The notes below the pieces were generated by a model. That model had not been told where the DNA came from. It worked only from the letters and a program-made list of their open reading frames with translations, and ran no database searches. A stretch of 64,000 nt of DNA from Streptomyces neyagawaensis (lineage in GTDB: Bacteria; Actinomycetota; Actinomycetes; Streptomycetales; Streptomycetaceae): the NCBI RefSeq assembly GCF_023516595.1, contig NZ_JAMGBG010000034.1, positions 1 through 64,000 of the forward strand, given 5' to 3'. Position 1 is the stretch's first letter; the number at the start of each line of letters is the position of its first letter. Of the stretch, positions 54,320 through 63,067 are shown piece by piece. The position numbers and the translations under genes were made by a program.

Positions 54320-55039
54320 TCACTCCTCGCCGGCCAGCTTCAGCGTCCGCAGCTTCTGTCCCGCGTACCAGGTGGCCCCGGCCGTGACGACCGTCAGCAG
54401 GATCACCGCCGTGGACAGTCCGACTTCGGAGGTCACGAGGTCTCCGTCGGTGACCTTCTGGGCCACGGCGAGGGACCACTGCTGGACGCTGAGCGTGCGC
54501 GCTCCCTGCACCAGCGACCCGAACAGGGCCTCCCAGACGAGCGCGTAGACCAGCCCGAAGACCACCGCGTGCCGGGTCACCGTGCCCAGGAGCAGGAACA
54601 TCGCCGCGTACGCGATGGAGGCGACCAGCGCCGCGACCGTGTAGGCGACCGCGATCTGCTGCCCGTTGCCGTTCAGGATCAGGCCCGCGACGAACGTCGG
54701 TATCGCCGAGAAGGCCATGGTCACGGCGATCGCCACGATCAGCTTCGTGAAGATGATCGTCGACCGCTTCACCGGCTTCGCCAGCAGATACACCACCGAA
54801 CCGTCGTCGATCTCAGGCCCGATCGCGCCCGTCCCCGCGATGACGCCGATGATCGGCACCATGGTGGCGAGCGCGAACCCACCGAGCAGATCGGCCGCCA
54901 CCTGGTCGTCGGCTCCGCTCAGACCGCGTACGGCCGCGGAGATCACGAGCAGCAGCACCGGCAGCGCGGCGAGAATGAGAGCCCGACGGCGGCCGAGCAA
55001 GGCCCGGTAGGTGAGCCGGGCGACTGTGGGGTCGTACAT
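54320..55039 (-). CDS. ABC-2 type transporter permease
   Basis: 239 residues with six hydrophobic helices (ALILAALPVLLLVISAAVRG; GFALATMVPIIGVIAGTGAI; LIVAIAVTMAFSAIPTFVAG; VAYTVAALVASIAYAAMFLL; AVVFGLVYALVWEALFGSL; LSTAVILLTVVTAGATWYAG). The ABC-2 signature region IGPEIDDGSVVYLLAKPVKRS lies between helices 2 and 3. Partner of the ATPase whose stop is 10 bp upstream. Substrate unknown; last gene of a four-gene ABC operon on the minus strand. Confidence 0.88.
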   Translation of the reverse strand: MYDPTVARLTYRALLGRRRALILAALPVLLLVISAAVRGLSGADDQVAADLLGGFALATMVPIIGVIAGTGAIGPEIDDGSVVYLLAKPVKRSTIIFTKLIVAIAVTMAFSAIPTFVAGLILNGNGQQIAVAYTVAALVASIAYAAMFLLLGTVTRHAVVFGLVYALVWEALFGSLVQGARTLSVQQWSLAVAQKVTDGDLVTSEVGLSTAVILLTVVTAGATWYAGQKLRTLKLAGEE

Positions 55040-55049
55040 CTTCGGCCTC

Positions 55050-55961
55050 CTACGCCGCGACCAGATACGAGAACACGGACTCGAGGGACTCGTCCGACGG
55101 TGAGACCGTGAGCAGACGGATGCCCTGGTCCCGGGCGACCTTCGGCAACAGGGCGGTGAACCGTCCGAAGTCGACGGCCTGGATGCGCAGCGCGCCCTCG
55201 GTCAGGTCCACTTCGATGCCGGCGGTCGACGGGTCGGCGATCAGCGCGGCGGCCAGTGCCCGGTCGTCGCTGGAGCGCACCAGATAGACGTGCGGACGGT
55301 CGGTCATCAGACGCCGGATGCGCCGGAAGTCACCGCTCGCCGCGTGCCGCCCGGCGACTATCACCTCGATATGGGAGGCCAGCTGCTCCACCTCTTCGAG
55401 GATGTGTGAGGAGAACAGCACCGATCGGCCCTCGTCGCCCATGCGCCGCAGCAGGTCCATGAGCTGCATGCGCTGACGCGGGTCCATACCGTTGAACGGC
55501 TCGTCGAGCAGCAGCAGGGACGGGTCGTGGACCAGGGCGGACGCCATCTTCACTCGCTGCCGCATGCCCTTGGAGTACGTCGAGATCTTGCGGTCCTGCG
55601 CGTACTCCATCTCCACCGTGGCGAGCGCCCGTTGGGCCGCCGTCGCCCCCAGGCCCTGCAACTCGGCGTTGGCGACGACGAACTCGCGGCCCGTGAGGAA
55701 GTCGTACATCGCCTCCCGCTCGGGGACGATGCCGATGTCCTTGTAGATCTTCTCGTTCCGCCAGACCGGCCGGCCGTCGAGAGTGACCGTGCCCGTCGAG
55801 GGGGCGAGGAAGCCGCCCATCATGTTGATGAGGGTGGACTTCCCGGCGCCGTTCGGGCCGAGGAGGCCGGTTACGCCGGGGCCGATGGTCATCGTGATGT
55901 CGTTGACCGCCACCACGTTGCCGAACCAGCGTGAGACGTGATCGATATTGAGCGTGGTCAC
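55050..55961 (-). CDS. ABC transporter ATP-binding protein
   Basis: 303 residues. Walker A GPNGAGKST, Q-loop in IVPEREAMYDFL (Glu in place of the usual Gln), signature YSKGMRQR (SKG-type rather than LSGGQ), Walker B LLLLDEPFNGMD, and H-loop SSHILEEVEQL. The signature is typical of ABC-2 ATPases. A 90-residue C-terminal regulatory extension follows. Start GTG at 55961 overlaps the stop of the upstream permease (GTGA). Powers the permease at 54320. Confidence 0.92.
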   Translation of the reverse strand: MTTLNIDHVSRWFGNVVAVNDITMTIGPGVTGLLGPNGAGKSTLINMMGGFLAPSTGTVTLDGRPVWRNEKIYKDIGIVPEREAMYDFLTGREFVVANAELQGLGATAAQRALATVEMEYAQDRKISTYSKGMRQRVKMASALVHDPSLLLLDEPFNGMDPRQRMQLMDLLRRMGDEGRSVLFSSHILEEVEQLASHIEVIVAGRHAASGDFRRIRRLMTDRPHVYLVRSSDDRALAAALIADPSTAGIEVDLTEGALRIQAVDFGRFTALLPKVARDQGIRLLTVSPSDESLESVFSYLVAA

Positions 55962-56896
55962 AGCCCGGCCTTTCGGTAGCGGCGCATCAGCAGGCCGTAG
56001 GAGCCCGCGATGAGACCCAGGACGACGAGGAGATAGACGACCCCCTGTCCGCTGGACGGCCCGTGCCCGCCGGGGAAGGCGGAGGTGGCGCCCAGGAAGG
56101 CGGTCTGCACGCCGTCTATCAACGTGATCGGCGAGAAGAGGCCGAGCCAGGGGATCACGCCACTGCTGGACTGCTCGTCGGCGATGGCCTGGACGACGGA
56201 CACGGCTCCGTAGGAGATGGTGAAGACCGCGATGACGGCGGCGATGCCGAACCCTCGTCGAGGCGTGACCGCGGAGATCACCAGACCGATGCCGGCGAAG
56301 AGGAGTGACAGCAGGGCCACGGACACCAGTCCTTGTGCGAAGCCCTTGGTCTGGTCGGTGAAGTCCAGCTTGGCCAGGAGGGCGCCCACGTAGAGCACGA
56401 CGAGGGGAACGGCGGTGATGATGAAGAGCGCCGAGGTCAGCGCGGCGTACTTGGAGCGCACGTAGTCCGAGGTCTCGATCGGACGCGAGAAGTACAACGG
56501 CACCGTCTTGAAGCGCAGATCGAGGGAGACCGACTGGGGCGCCTGGGAGGCGACGTACAGCCCGATGACGGCCTGCATGATGATCGCGTAGTCGGTGTAC
56601 TTGATGGGCAGGTCGTTGGCCTTCGTGGCGACCGCGACCGCCACCATGATGGCCGCCGGCACGCACATCACCGCGAAGAGCATCGCCGGCAGCACCTTGG
56701 ACTTGGCCGACCGGCCGAGCCCGTACGCACCGCGCAGGGACTGCGAGTACAGCGAGCGGCGGGCGTAGGCGCGGCCCAGACGGGGGCCGTCGTAGCTGCG
56801 GTAGCCGATGTTGTGGATACGGCTCTGTTCGCCGGTGCGTGTGGGCTGTGCACCGGCTTGGGCCGGGGCCTGGGCCCGGGTCTGCTCAACCGCCAT
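55958..56896 (-). CDS. ABC transporter permease
   Basis: 312 residues. About 60 Ala/Gln/Arg-rich N-terminal residues with HNIGYRSYDGPRLGR, then six membrane helices (VLPAMLFAVMCVPAAIMVAV, YAIIMQAVIGLYVASQ, LFIITAVPLVVLYVGALLA, LVSVALLSLLFAGIGLVISA, IAAVIAVFTISYGAVSVVQA, VVYLLVVLGLIAGSYGLLM). LRFKTVPLYFSRPIETSDYV is the ABC-2 coupling region. The start at 56896 overlaps the upstream ATPase end by 11 bases. Pairs with that ATPase. Confidence 0.88.
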   Translation of the reverse strand: MAVEQTRAQAPAQAGAQPTRTGEQSRIHNIGYRSYDGPRLGRAYARRSLYSQSLRGAYGLGRSAKSKVLPAMLFAVMCVPAAIMVAVAVATKANDLPIKYTDYAIIMQAVIGLYVASQAPQSVSLDLRFKTVPLYFSRPIETSDYVRSKYAALTSALFIITAVPLVVLYVGALLAKLDFTDQTKGFAQGLVSVALLSLLFAGIGLVISAVTPRRGFGIAAVIAVFTISYGAVSVVQAIADEQSSSGVIPWLGLFSPITLIDGVQTAFLGATSAFPGGHGPSSGQGVVYLLVVLGLIAGSYGLLMRRYRKAGL

Positions 56897-57881
56897 GGCC
56901 GACCGCCTCCTTCCAGGCATCCTGCGTGCGCTGGGAAATCGCCTGCTCGTCGCTGTCCTGGAACACCTCGGCGATGTGGTGCCTACGCTGCTCCATGCGG
57001 ACCAGGCCGAGGCCCAGATCCGCGACGACGTCACGGATCAGGTCGTAGGTCTCCTCGCCCTGCGCGGTGAGCAGCAGGACGTGCCCGGCGCCGGGGAGAC
57101 CGCTGCCGTCGGAGACGGTCACACCGCGCGCTTGGAGCGCCTCACGCAGCGCGCGGGTGCCGTCGGGATGCTCGTCGGTGTCCGTGACCTCGATCGCGAG
57201 GGTGGCCGTGCTCTGGGTGAAGTCCCGCGTGGAGCTGGACCGCAGGAGCTTGCCGCCGTCGATGACCACGACGTGGTCGCAGGTGCGCTCCAGCTCGCCC
57301 AGCAGGTGCGATGTGACCAGGACCGAGATGCCGAAGTCGGTGTGGATGCGGCGGATCAGGCCGAGCATCTCGTCCCGGCCGACCGGGTCGAGGCCGTTCG
57401 TCGGCTCGTCCAGGAAGACCAGTTCCGGATCGTGCACCAGGGCTTGCGCCAGCTTCACGCGCTGCTTCATGCCGGTGGAGTAGCCGCCCATCGGGCGGTA
57501 CCGCTCCTCGTAGAGGCCGACATGGCGCAGGGTGTCAGCGGTCCGCTCGCGGGCGGCGGTCGGCGGGAGCCCCGACATCCGGGCCATGTGCACGACGAAC
57601 TCGGTGGCCGACACATCGGGCGGCAGACAGTCGTGCTCCGGCATGTACCCGACGCGCTCGCGGATGGCGGCGCCCTTGCTGGCGACGTCCAGTCCGAGCA
57701 CCTCGGCACGGCCTTCCGTGGCGGGGGACAGACCCAGGAGGATCTTGATCAGCGTGGACTTGCCGGCGCCATTGGCACCGACGAGTCCCGTCACACCGGG
57801 TCCGATGTCCACGGAGAGCCGGTCAAGAGCGGTCACCCTCGGGAACCGCTTGCTCAGGCTTTCGGTCGCGATCACAGTCAC
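56886..57881 (-). CDS. ABC transporter ATP-binding protein
   Basis: 331 residues. Walker A GANGAGKST, GYMPEHDCLPPDV in the Q-loop position, signature YSTGMKQR, Walker B LVFLDEPTNGLD, H-loop TSHLLGELERTC, and a C-terminal extension of about 100 residues. First gene of the four-gene unit (ATPase, permease, ATPase, permease), which may make one heterocomplex or two exporters. GTG at 57881. Confidence 0.92.
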   Translation of the reverse strand: MTVIATESLSKRFPRVTALDRLSVDIGPGVTGLVGANGAGKSTLIKILLGLSPATEGRAEVLGLDVASKGAAIRERVGYMPEHDCLPPDVSATEFVVHMARMSGLPPTAARERTADTLRHVGLYEERYRPMGGYSTGMKQRVKLAQALVHDPELVFLDEPTNGLDPVGRDEMLGLIRRIHTDFGISVLVTSHLLGELERTCDHVVVIDGGKLLRSSSTRDFTQSTATLAIEVTDTDEHPDGTRALREALQARGVTVSDGSGLPGAGHVLLLTAQGEETYDLIRDVVADLGLGLVRMEQRRHHIAEVFQDSDEQAISQRTQDAWKEAVGHGG

Positions 57882-58202
57882 GATTTCGACATTAGGGCCG
57901 GCGGGCCTTCGTGGTCGTCACCCCGCAGAGCTGTCTCGACGTCACCCTCGAGTCGTACGGGCCCGTAGGGGGCATCAGCCGTCAGTCCCCCTAGGGGTCA
58001 CCCTGAGGTCGAACAACCGGCAGGCCAGGGCCCGGCGGGAGTAGTCGCCGCGATGGAAGAACGACCGGCTCCTCGATTTGGTCCCCGCGGTCTTCCACAG
58101 CCTCGGCCACCCCTATTGACGCAGCCGCGGATCACTGTCACATTCGTTGATGTCACATTGCGAACACGGACCGTAGTCGACGAAGACAGGTGGGGCGGTG
58201 GC
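57882..58202. other. Divergent intergenic region with CCCCTAGGGG palindrome
   Basis: Separates the minus-strand ABC operon from the plus-strand peptidase operon. A ten-base palindrome (57988-57997) lies between them. TTGACG (58116) and CACATT about 17 bases later, and TTGATG (58147), are candidate promoter elements for the peptidase operon. No gene seen; a frame running into the peptidase gene lacks a ribosome site. Confidence 0.45.
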
Positions 58203-59048
58203 ATGAGCTCGGTGACACGGGAACGCGCGGCGGACCTGCGGGGGTTCCGTGAGGTGCAGACCCTCGCGTACGCGTGTGCGGAAGCGGTCGCGGCCCAGCT
58301 GAAGCCGGGTGTGACCGAGCGCGAGGCGGCGCGGATGCAGCGCCGCTGGCTGCGGGAGCGTGGGGTGCGGGACTGGTTCCATCTGCCCTTCGCCTGGTTC
58401 GGTGACCGCACGGCGTTCGTGAACTTCCGCATACCGCTGCAGTTCTTCCCCACCGACCGCCGTCTCGAGCCGGGCATGCCGTTCATCCTCGACATGGCCC
58501 CCGTCCACAAGGGCTACACCGCGGACATCGGCTACTCGGGCTGCCTCGGCCCCAGTCCTCTGCACGACAAGCTGATGGCGGACCTCGAAGCGCATCGGGA
58601 GCTGATCCTGCGTGAGGTGCGCGAGCGGCGTTCACTGCGGGAGATCTACGAGGACGTGGACCGGCTCATGGTCCGCCAGGGGTATGCCAACCGCCATCGC
58701 GCGTATCCCTTCGGTGTCATCGCGCACAAGGTCGACCGGGTCAAGGAACGTCGCTGGTCACCCCATGTTTTCGGGTTCGGCACCCAGGCGCTGAAGGGTC
58801 TGGCGGCGGACGCGTTGCACGGGCACCGTGACGGCTGGTCGCCCTTGTGGTCCCCGTACCGGTTCTCGGACCATCCGCCGCAGCCGGGGCTGTGGGCGGT
58901 CGAGCCGCACCTCGGCTTCCGCAGCACCGGCGCCAAGTTCGAGGAGATCCTGGTCGTCACCGACTCCCGGGACCCGCAGGAGAGCGCGTTCTGGCTGGAC
59001 GACGACTTGCCGCACGTACGGCGGTGGGCGGAGGAGAAGTGCCGATGA
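58203..59048 (+). CDS. M24-family metallopeptidase
   Basis: 281 residues with the pita-bread fold only. Metal ligands seen in context: PFILDMAPVHKGYTADIGYSG (two Asp), FGVIAHKVD (His), WAVEPHLGF (Glu) and KFEEILVVTDS (Glu). Shorter than aminopeptidase P, so nearer to the methionine-aminopeptidase-like or creatinase-like single-domain group; substrate unknown. ATG at 58203 follows GGTGGGGCGG; an upstream in-frame GTG region has no support. The stop overlaps the next start by ATGA. Confidence 0.88.
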   Translation: MSSVTRERAADLRGFREVQTLAYACAEAVAAQLKPGVTEREAARMQRRWLRERGVRDWFHLPFAWFGDRTAFVNFRIPLQFFPTDRRLEPGMPFILDMAPVHKGYTADIGYSGCLGPSPLHDKLMADLEAHRELILREVRERRSLREIYEDVDRLMVRQGYANRHRAYPFGVIAHKVDRVKERRWSPHVFGFGTQALKGLAADALHGHRDGWSPLWSPYRFSDHPPQPGLWAVEPHLGFRSTGAKFEEILVVTDSRDPQESAFWLDDDLPHVRRWAEEKCR

Positions 59049-60835
59049 GCGAGGGGGAAGAGGTGAAGGCTTCGGTGGGGCCGGCGCGTGCGCGGGAGCG
59101 CCGGGTGTGCGCGGACGGGGTCGAGCTGTGCGTGGCTGAGCTAGGCGACCCACAGCAGCCGACGGTGCTGCTCGTGCACGGCTATCCCGACTCCAAGGAG
59201 GTCTGGTCCGAGGTGGCCGCGCACCTCGCCGAGCGGTTCCACGTGGTGTTGTACGACGTGCGCGGCCACGGCGGGTCGACGGCGCCGCGGCCGTTGCGCG
59301 GCGGGTTCACCCTGGAGAAGCTGACGGACGACTTCCTCGCGGTCGTGGATGCCGTCAGCCCCGACCGGCCCGTTCATCTCGTGGGACACGACTGGGGCTC
59401 GGTGCAGGGCTGGGAGTTCGTGACGGTCGAGCGCACCGAGGGCCGCATCGCGTCCTTCACCTCAATGTCCGGACCCTCCCTCGACCATCTCGGCCACTGG
59501 ATCAAGCGGCGCGCGAAGTCCCCCACCCCGCGCCGGCTCGGCCAGCTTCTCAACCAGGGCGTCAGGTCCTGGTACATCTATGCGCTCCACACACCCGGAC
59601 TGCCCGAGTTCGCCTGGCGCGGTCCGCTCGGCAAGCGGTGGCCCGGCATGGTCCAGCGGGCCGAGAAGCTGTCGCCGAGCGGCGGCTATCCGTCCCCGTC
59701 GTTGCCCGAGGACGCCGCACACGGCGTGTGGCTGTACCGGGACAACGTACGGCCCCGCCTTGCCGAGCCGCGGGACGACGCGTACGCGCACGCGCCCGTG
59801 CAGCTCATCACTCCCCTGGGAGACGCGTTCCTGTCCGAGCGGCTCTACGACGAACTGGACCAGTGGGCTCCGCGGCTGATCCGACGCACTCTCCCCGCCA
59901 AGCACTGGATCCCGCGCACACGCCCTCACCAGCTGGCTGCCTGGATCACCGAATTCGTCACGGCCACCGACGGAGGACGCCCAGCGCCCGCCGCATCCAC
60001 CGGCAAGTACGCCGACCGGTTCGGCGGGCAGTTGGTGCTGGTCACCGGAGCCGCGGGCGGGATCGGCCGGGCCACCGCCTTCGCGTTCGCCGAAGCCGGT
60101 GCGCGCGTCATCGCCGTCGACCGGGACGCGGAGGGCGCGGCCCGCACAGCGGAACTGTCCCGGCTGATAGGCGCCCCCGAGGCCTGGGCCGAGACGGTCG
60201 ACGTCTCCGACGAGCAGGCCATGGAGAAACTCTCCGAGAAGGTCGCCGCCGAGTACGGGGTGGTGGACGTACTGGTGAACAACGCCGGGATCGGCCTCTC
60301 GGGCTCCTTCCTCGACACCACCCCCGAGGACTGGCGGAAGGTTCTCGACGTCAACCTGTGGGGCGTGATCCATGGCTGCCGCCTCTTCGGCAGGCAGATG
60401 GCAGAGCGCGGGCAGGGCGGCCACATCGTCAACACCGCCTCGGCCGCGGCCTATCTGCCCTCACGGACATTGCCCGCCTACAGCACCTCCAAGGCGGCCG
60501 TGCTCATGCTCAGCGAATGCCTCCGAGCGGAGCTGGCCGGCAAGGGCATCGGGGTCTCGGCGATCTGCCCCGGCATCGTCAACACCAACATCACCTCGAC
60601 CGCCCGCTTCGCCGGTGTCGACGCCGCGGAGGAGAAGCGCCGACAGCGGAACGCCGCCCGGCTGTACGGCCTGCGGAACTACCCTCCGGAGAAGGTCGCG
60701 GACGCTGTTCTGCGGGCGGCGGTGCGCGACCAGGCCGTGGTGCCCGTCACCCCGGAGGCCCGCGGCGGCCGTCTCATGGCGCGCTTCACTCCCAGGGCAC
60801 TGCGCGCCTTCGCCCGACTGGGGCCCCGACTGTGA
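59045..60835 (+). CDS. Alpha/beta hydrolase-SDR fusion (EphD-like)
   Basis: 596 residues. Domain 1 (about 15-310) is an alpha/beta hydrolase with LLVHGYPDSKEVW, DVRGHGGSTAP, nucleophile-region GHDWGSVQGW (Asp, as in epoxide hydrolases) and a late KHWIPRTRPHQL His. Domain 2 (about 325-590) is a short-chain dehydrogenase: TGAAGGIGRATA (NAD(P) binding), NNAGIG, catalytic Ser in NTASAAAYLP, and YSTSK (Tyr and Lys). The order and length match EphD of Mycobacterium tuberculosis, which acts on mycolate-related lipids; the substrate in Streptomyces must differ. Cotranslated with both neighbours (ATGA and GTGA overlaps). Confidence 0.92.
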   Translation: MSEGEEVKASVGPARARERRVCADGVELCVAELGDPQQPTVLLVHGYPDSKEVWSEVAAHLAERFHVVLYDVRGHGGSTAPRPLRGGFTLEKLTDDFLAVVDAVSPDRPVHLVGHDWGSVQGWEFVTVERTEGRIASFTSMSGPSLDHLGHWIKRRAKSPTPRRLGQLLNQGVRSWYIYALHTPGLPEFAWRGPLGKRWPGMVQRAEKLSPSGGYPSPSLPEDAAHGVWLYRDNVRPRLAEPRDDAYAHAPVQLITPLGDAFLSERLYDELDQWAPRLIRRTLPAKHWIPRTRPHQLAAWITEFVTATDGGRPAPAASTGKYADRFGGQLVLVTGAAGGIGRATAFAFAEAGARVIAVDRDAEGAARTAELSRLIGAPEAWAETVDVSDEQAMEKLSEKVAAEYGVVDVLVNNAGIGLSGSFLDTTPEDWRKVLDVNLWGVIHGCRLFGRQMAERGQGGHIVNTASAAAYLPSRTLPAYSTSKAAVLMLSECLRAELAGKGIGVSAICPGIVNTNITSTARFAGVDAAEEKRRQRNAARLYGLRNYPPEKVADAVLRAAVRDQAVVPVTPEARGGRLMARFTPRALRAFARLGPRL

Positions 60836-61764
60836 GCCCGGCGCGCGAAGATCACCCCGAGGACGGGGCGGAGCGGCACGCGATCGCACCACGAAGGGTC
60901 TCCTTCGACTGGGAGAAGACCCCGCTGCACTGGATCCCCGACGAGCCGACCGCCACCCACGTCATCAACGTGCTGCATCTGCTGCTGCCGGCGGGGGAGC
61001 GGTGGTTCGTGAAGGTCTTCAAGGAGGGCCTGCCGCTGGTCACGGACCCAGAACTCCTGAAGGACGTCAAGGGGTTCATGGGGCAGGAGGCCACACACAG
61101 CGTGCAGCACGCGTATGTGCTGAACCATCTCGCGGCGCAGCGGCTCGACACCGCGGATTTCACCAAGTACGTCGACTTCCTCTTCGAAAAGCTGCTCGGT
61201 GAGAGACCTCCTCTGGGGGCCCCGATCCCGCCCCGGGAGTGGTTGCGTTTCCGCCTGTCGTTGATCGCGGCGATCGAGCAGTTCACGGCGGTGCTGGGTG
61301 ACTGGGTCCTGGCCGCGGAGGGGCTCGACCGGGCCGGAGCCGACGAGGTCATGCTCGACCTGCTGCGCTGGCACGGCGCGGAGGAGGTCGAACACCGTGC
61401 GGTCGCCTTCGACATGTATCAGCACTGCGGAGGCCGGGGCCGGTCCCGCTACGCCCGCCGGATCGCGGGCATGGCGGTCACGGCGCCGGTGATGCTCTAC
61501 ATGTGGGTGTGGGGTACCGCCTATCTGATACGGCACGACCCGGAGCTCGCCGGACGCCTGCGCTACTCCCTCGCCGCGCACAACAGGGCTGTGCGCAAGG
61601 GGCTGCTGCCCACTTGGAAGGAGCTCGGCACGGCCGTCCCCCGCTATCTGCGACGTTCCTACCACCCCTCGCAGGAGGGTTCGTTGCGCAGGGCTGTGGC
61701 GTATCTGGCGCAGTCGCCCGCAGCACGTACGGCAGCAGCGGCGATCGTACGAGCGGGGACGTAG
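60832..61764 (+). CDS. Metal-dependent hydrolase (PF10118-type)
   Basis: 310 residues. The family pattern of His/Glu-rich helices that bind a metal pair is visible: FMGQEATHSVQHAYVLNHL, RLSLIAAIEQFTAVLGDWVL and WHGAEEVEHRAVAFDMYQHC. A membrane-like helix (VTAPVMLYMWVWGTAYLI) follows near residue 220. Related proteins are predicted metal-dependent hydrolases or ferritin-like oxygenases. GTG 60832 overlaps the fusion-gene stop (GTGA). Third gene of the operon. Confidence 0.85.
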   Translation: MSPAREDHPEDGAERHAIAPRRVSFDWEKTPLHWIPDEPTATHVINVLHLLLPAGERWFVKVFKEGLPLVTDPELLKDVKGFMGQEATHSVQHAYVLNHLAAQRLDTADFTKYVDFLFEKLLGERPPLGAPIPPREWLRFRLSLIAAIEQFTAVLGDWVLAAEGLDRAGADEVMLDLLRWHGAEEVEHRAVAFDMYQHCGGRGRSRYARRIAGMAVTAPVMLYMWVWGTAYLIRHDPELAGRLRYSLAAHNRAVRKGLLPTWKELGTAVPRYLRRSYHPSQEGSLRRAVAYLAQSPAARTAAAAIVRAGT

Positions 61765-61776
61765 ACGGCGTGATCG

Positions 61777-61842
61777 CCCGGGCGTGGACGCAAGGAGAAG
61801 CAGGCGGAGCCCGGGCGTGGACGCAAGGAGAAGCAGGCGGGG
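61777..61842. repeat. Two tandem 33-bp repeats
   Basis: CCCGGGCGTGGACGCAAGGA followed by GAAGCAGGCGGAG occurs at 61777 and again at 61810, between the hydrolase stop and the MerR gene. Part of the 5' leader of the regulator. Confidence 0.8.
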
Positions 61843-61856
61843 AAGGTATGAGGACC

Positions 61857-62945
61857 ATGAACGACGAACCGGCCGAGACGACCGGCGCGCCCACGGCTGC
61901 CGCCCGCACCACCTCCGCCAACGCCACCCCCCGGGCCACCACGGGGAGCGCCCCCACCACCGCGCTCCCGCCTGTCGGAACGCGCCTGCCCGCGCCCATC
62001 TCCGCCCCCAGCCCGGCTTCCACCTACCGCATCGAGGATCTGGCGCACCTCAGCGGCACCACCGTCCGCACCATCCGCGCCTACCAGGACAAAGGGTTGC
62101 TCCCCCGCCCCGAGCGGCGCGGCCGGGCGAACGTCTACTCGCAGGCCCATCTCCAGCGGCTGCACCAGATCGCGGACCTTCTCGACCGCGGGTACACCTT
62201 GGCCTCCATCAAGGAACTCCTCGAGGCATGGGACACGGGCCGCGGCCTCGGAGGGGTGCTCGGTCTGGTCGCCGAGGTGGACGGACCGTGGACCGACGAG
62301 CAGGCCGACCGGATCACCCGGTCCGAGTTGGTCGAACGGTTCGGCGGGGTCCCGGACGAGGCCGCCGTGACGGACGCGGTCGAGCTGGGCGTACTGGAGC
62401 CGGTCCCCGGCGAGGAGGACCTCTTTCTCGTGCCGAGCCCTCAAGAGCTGTCTGTCGCGGCCGAGTTGCACGCTGCCGGAGTTCCGTTGTCGGCGATCAC
62501 GGGCCATCTAAGGGAGTTGAGGGGACAGATCGAGCACATCGCCGCTCGTTTCCTGGACTTCACCACCGAGCACGTGTTCGCTCGCTACCTCAGCGGGCAC
62601 CAGGCTCCGAGCGAGGCGGACACTGCCGAAGCCGCAGCCCTGATCCGTCGGCTGCGGCCTCTCGCCCAGCAGTCGGTGGACGCGGAACTCGCCCGCGCGA
62701 TGCGCTCATTGGCGACCCGACACCTCAGACAGCATCTCGGTGCCGACGCCTCCGTGCAGCGGACGAGTGAGTCGTTCCCGGTTCAGATCCCGGCCTCCAC
62801 AATTCAGGCGGTGGAGAGGCTCGTCGGCCCCGAGCACCTCCAGGCGTTCATCACAGCGGCCGCGGAACGAGAGGTGCAGACACGCACCTTGGACTGCCTG
62901 ACAGCAAGTGCTCAGAATACGAGCAAACTTGACCAATCACCCTGA
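61857..62945 (+). CDS. MerR-family transcriptional regulator
   Basis: 362 residues from the ATG at 61857. About 45 Ala/Thr/Pro-rich residues precede the MerR winged HTH (TYRIEDLAHLSGTTVRTIRA, YQDKGLLPRPERRGR, LASIKELLEAWDTG). The effector part (about 120-362) is much longer than in metal-sensing MerR proteins and has no Cys cluster, so a small-molecule or protein partner is likely. Last residues NTSKLDQSP. ATG 61848 is an alternative, but GGGGAAGG abuts it and spaces better to 61857. It may control the operon just upstream. Confidence 0.85.
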   Translation: MNDEPAETTGAPTAAARTTSANATPRATTGSAPTTALPPVGTRLPAPISAPSPASTYRIEDLAHLSGTTVRTIRAYQDKGLLPRPERRGRANVYSQAHLQRLHQIADLLDRGYTLASIKELLEAWDTGRGLGGVLGLVAEVDGPWTDEQADRITRSELVERFGGVPDEAAVTDAVELGVLEPVPGEEDLFLVPSPQELSVAAELHAAGVPLSAITGHLRELRGQIEHIAARFLDFTTEHVFARYLSGHQAPSEADTAEAAALIRRLRPLAQQSVDAELARAMRSLATRHLRQHLGADASVQRTSESFPVQIPASTIQAVERLVGPEHLQAFITAAAEREVQTRTLDCLTASAQNTSKLDQSP

Positions 62946-62958
62946 AGAGGGGGTGGTG

Positions 62959-63012
62959 TTGTCCACAGAATCTCCAATTCCCCTGTGGATAACTCCACTT
63001 GGCTGTGGATCA
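62959..63012. promoter_or_regulatory. Small group of DnaA boxes
   Basis: TTGTCCACA at 62959-62967 (+), the complement of TTATCCACA at 62984-62992 (-), and a one-mismatch box at 63004-63012 (-), in the 122-bp gap before kptA. Confidence 0.65.
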
Positions 63013-63067
63013 AACATCGCGGCCAAAATCGCGTGCGTGACGCGTGTCTCGCGGGCACGCTGGCGGC

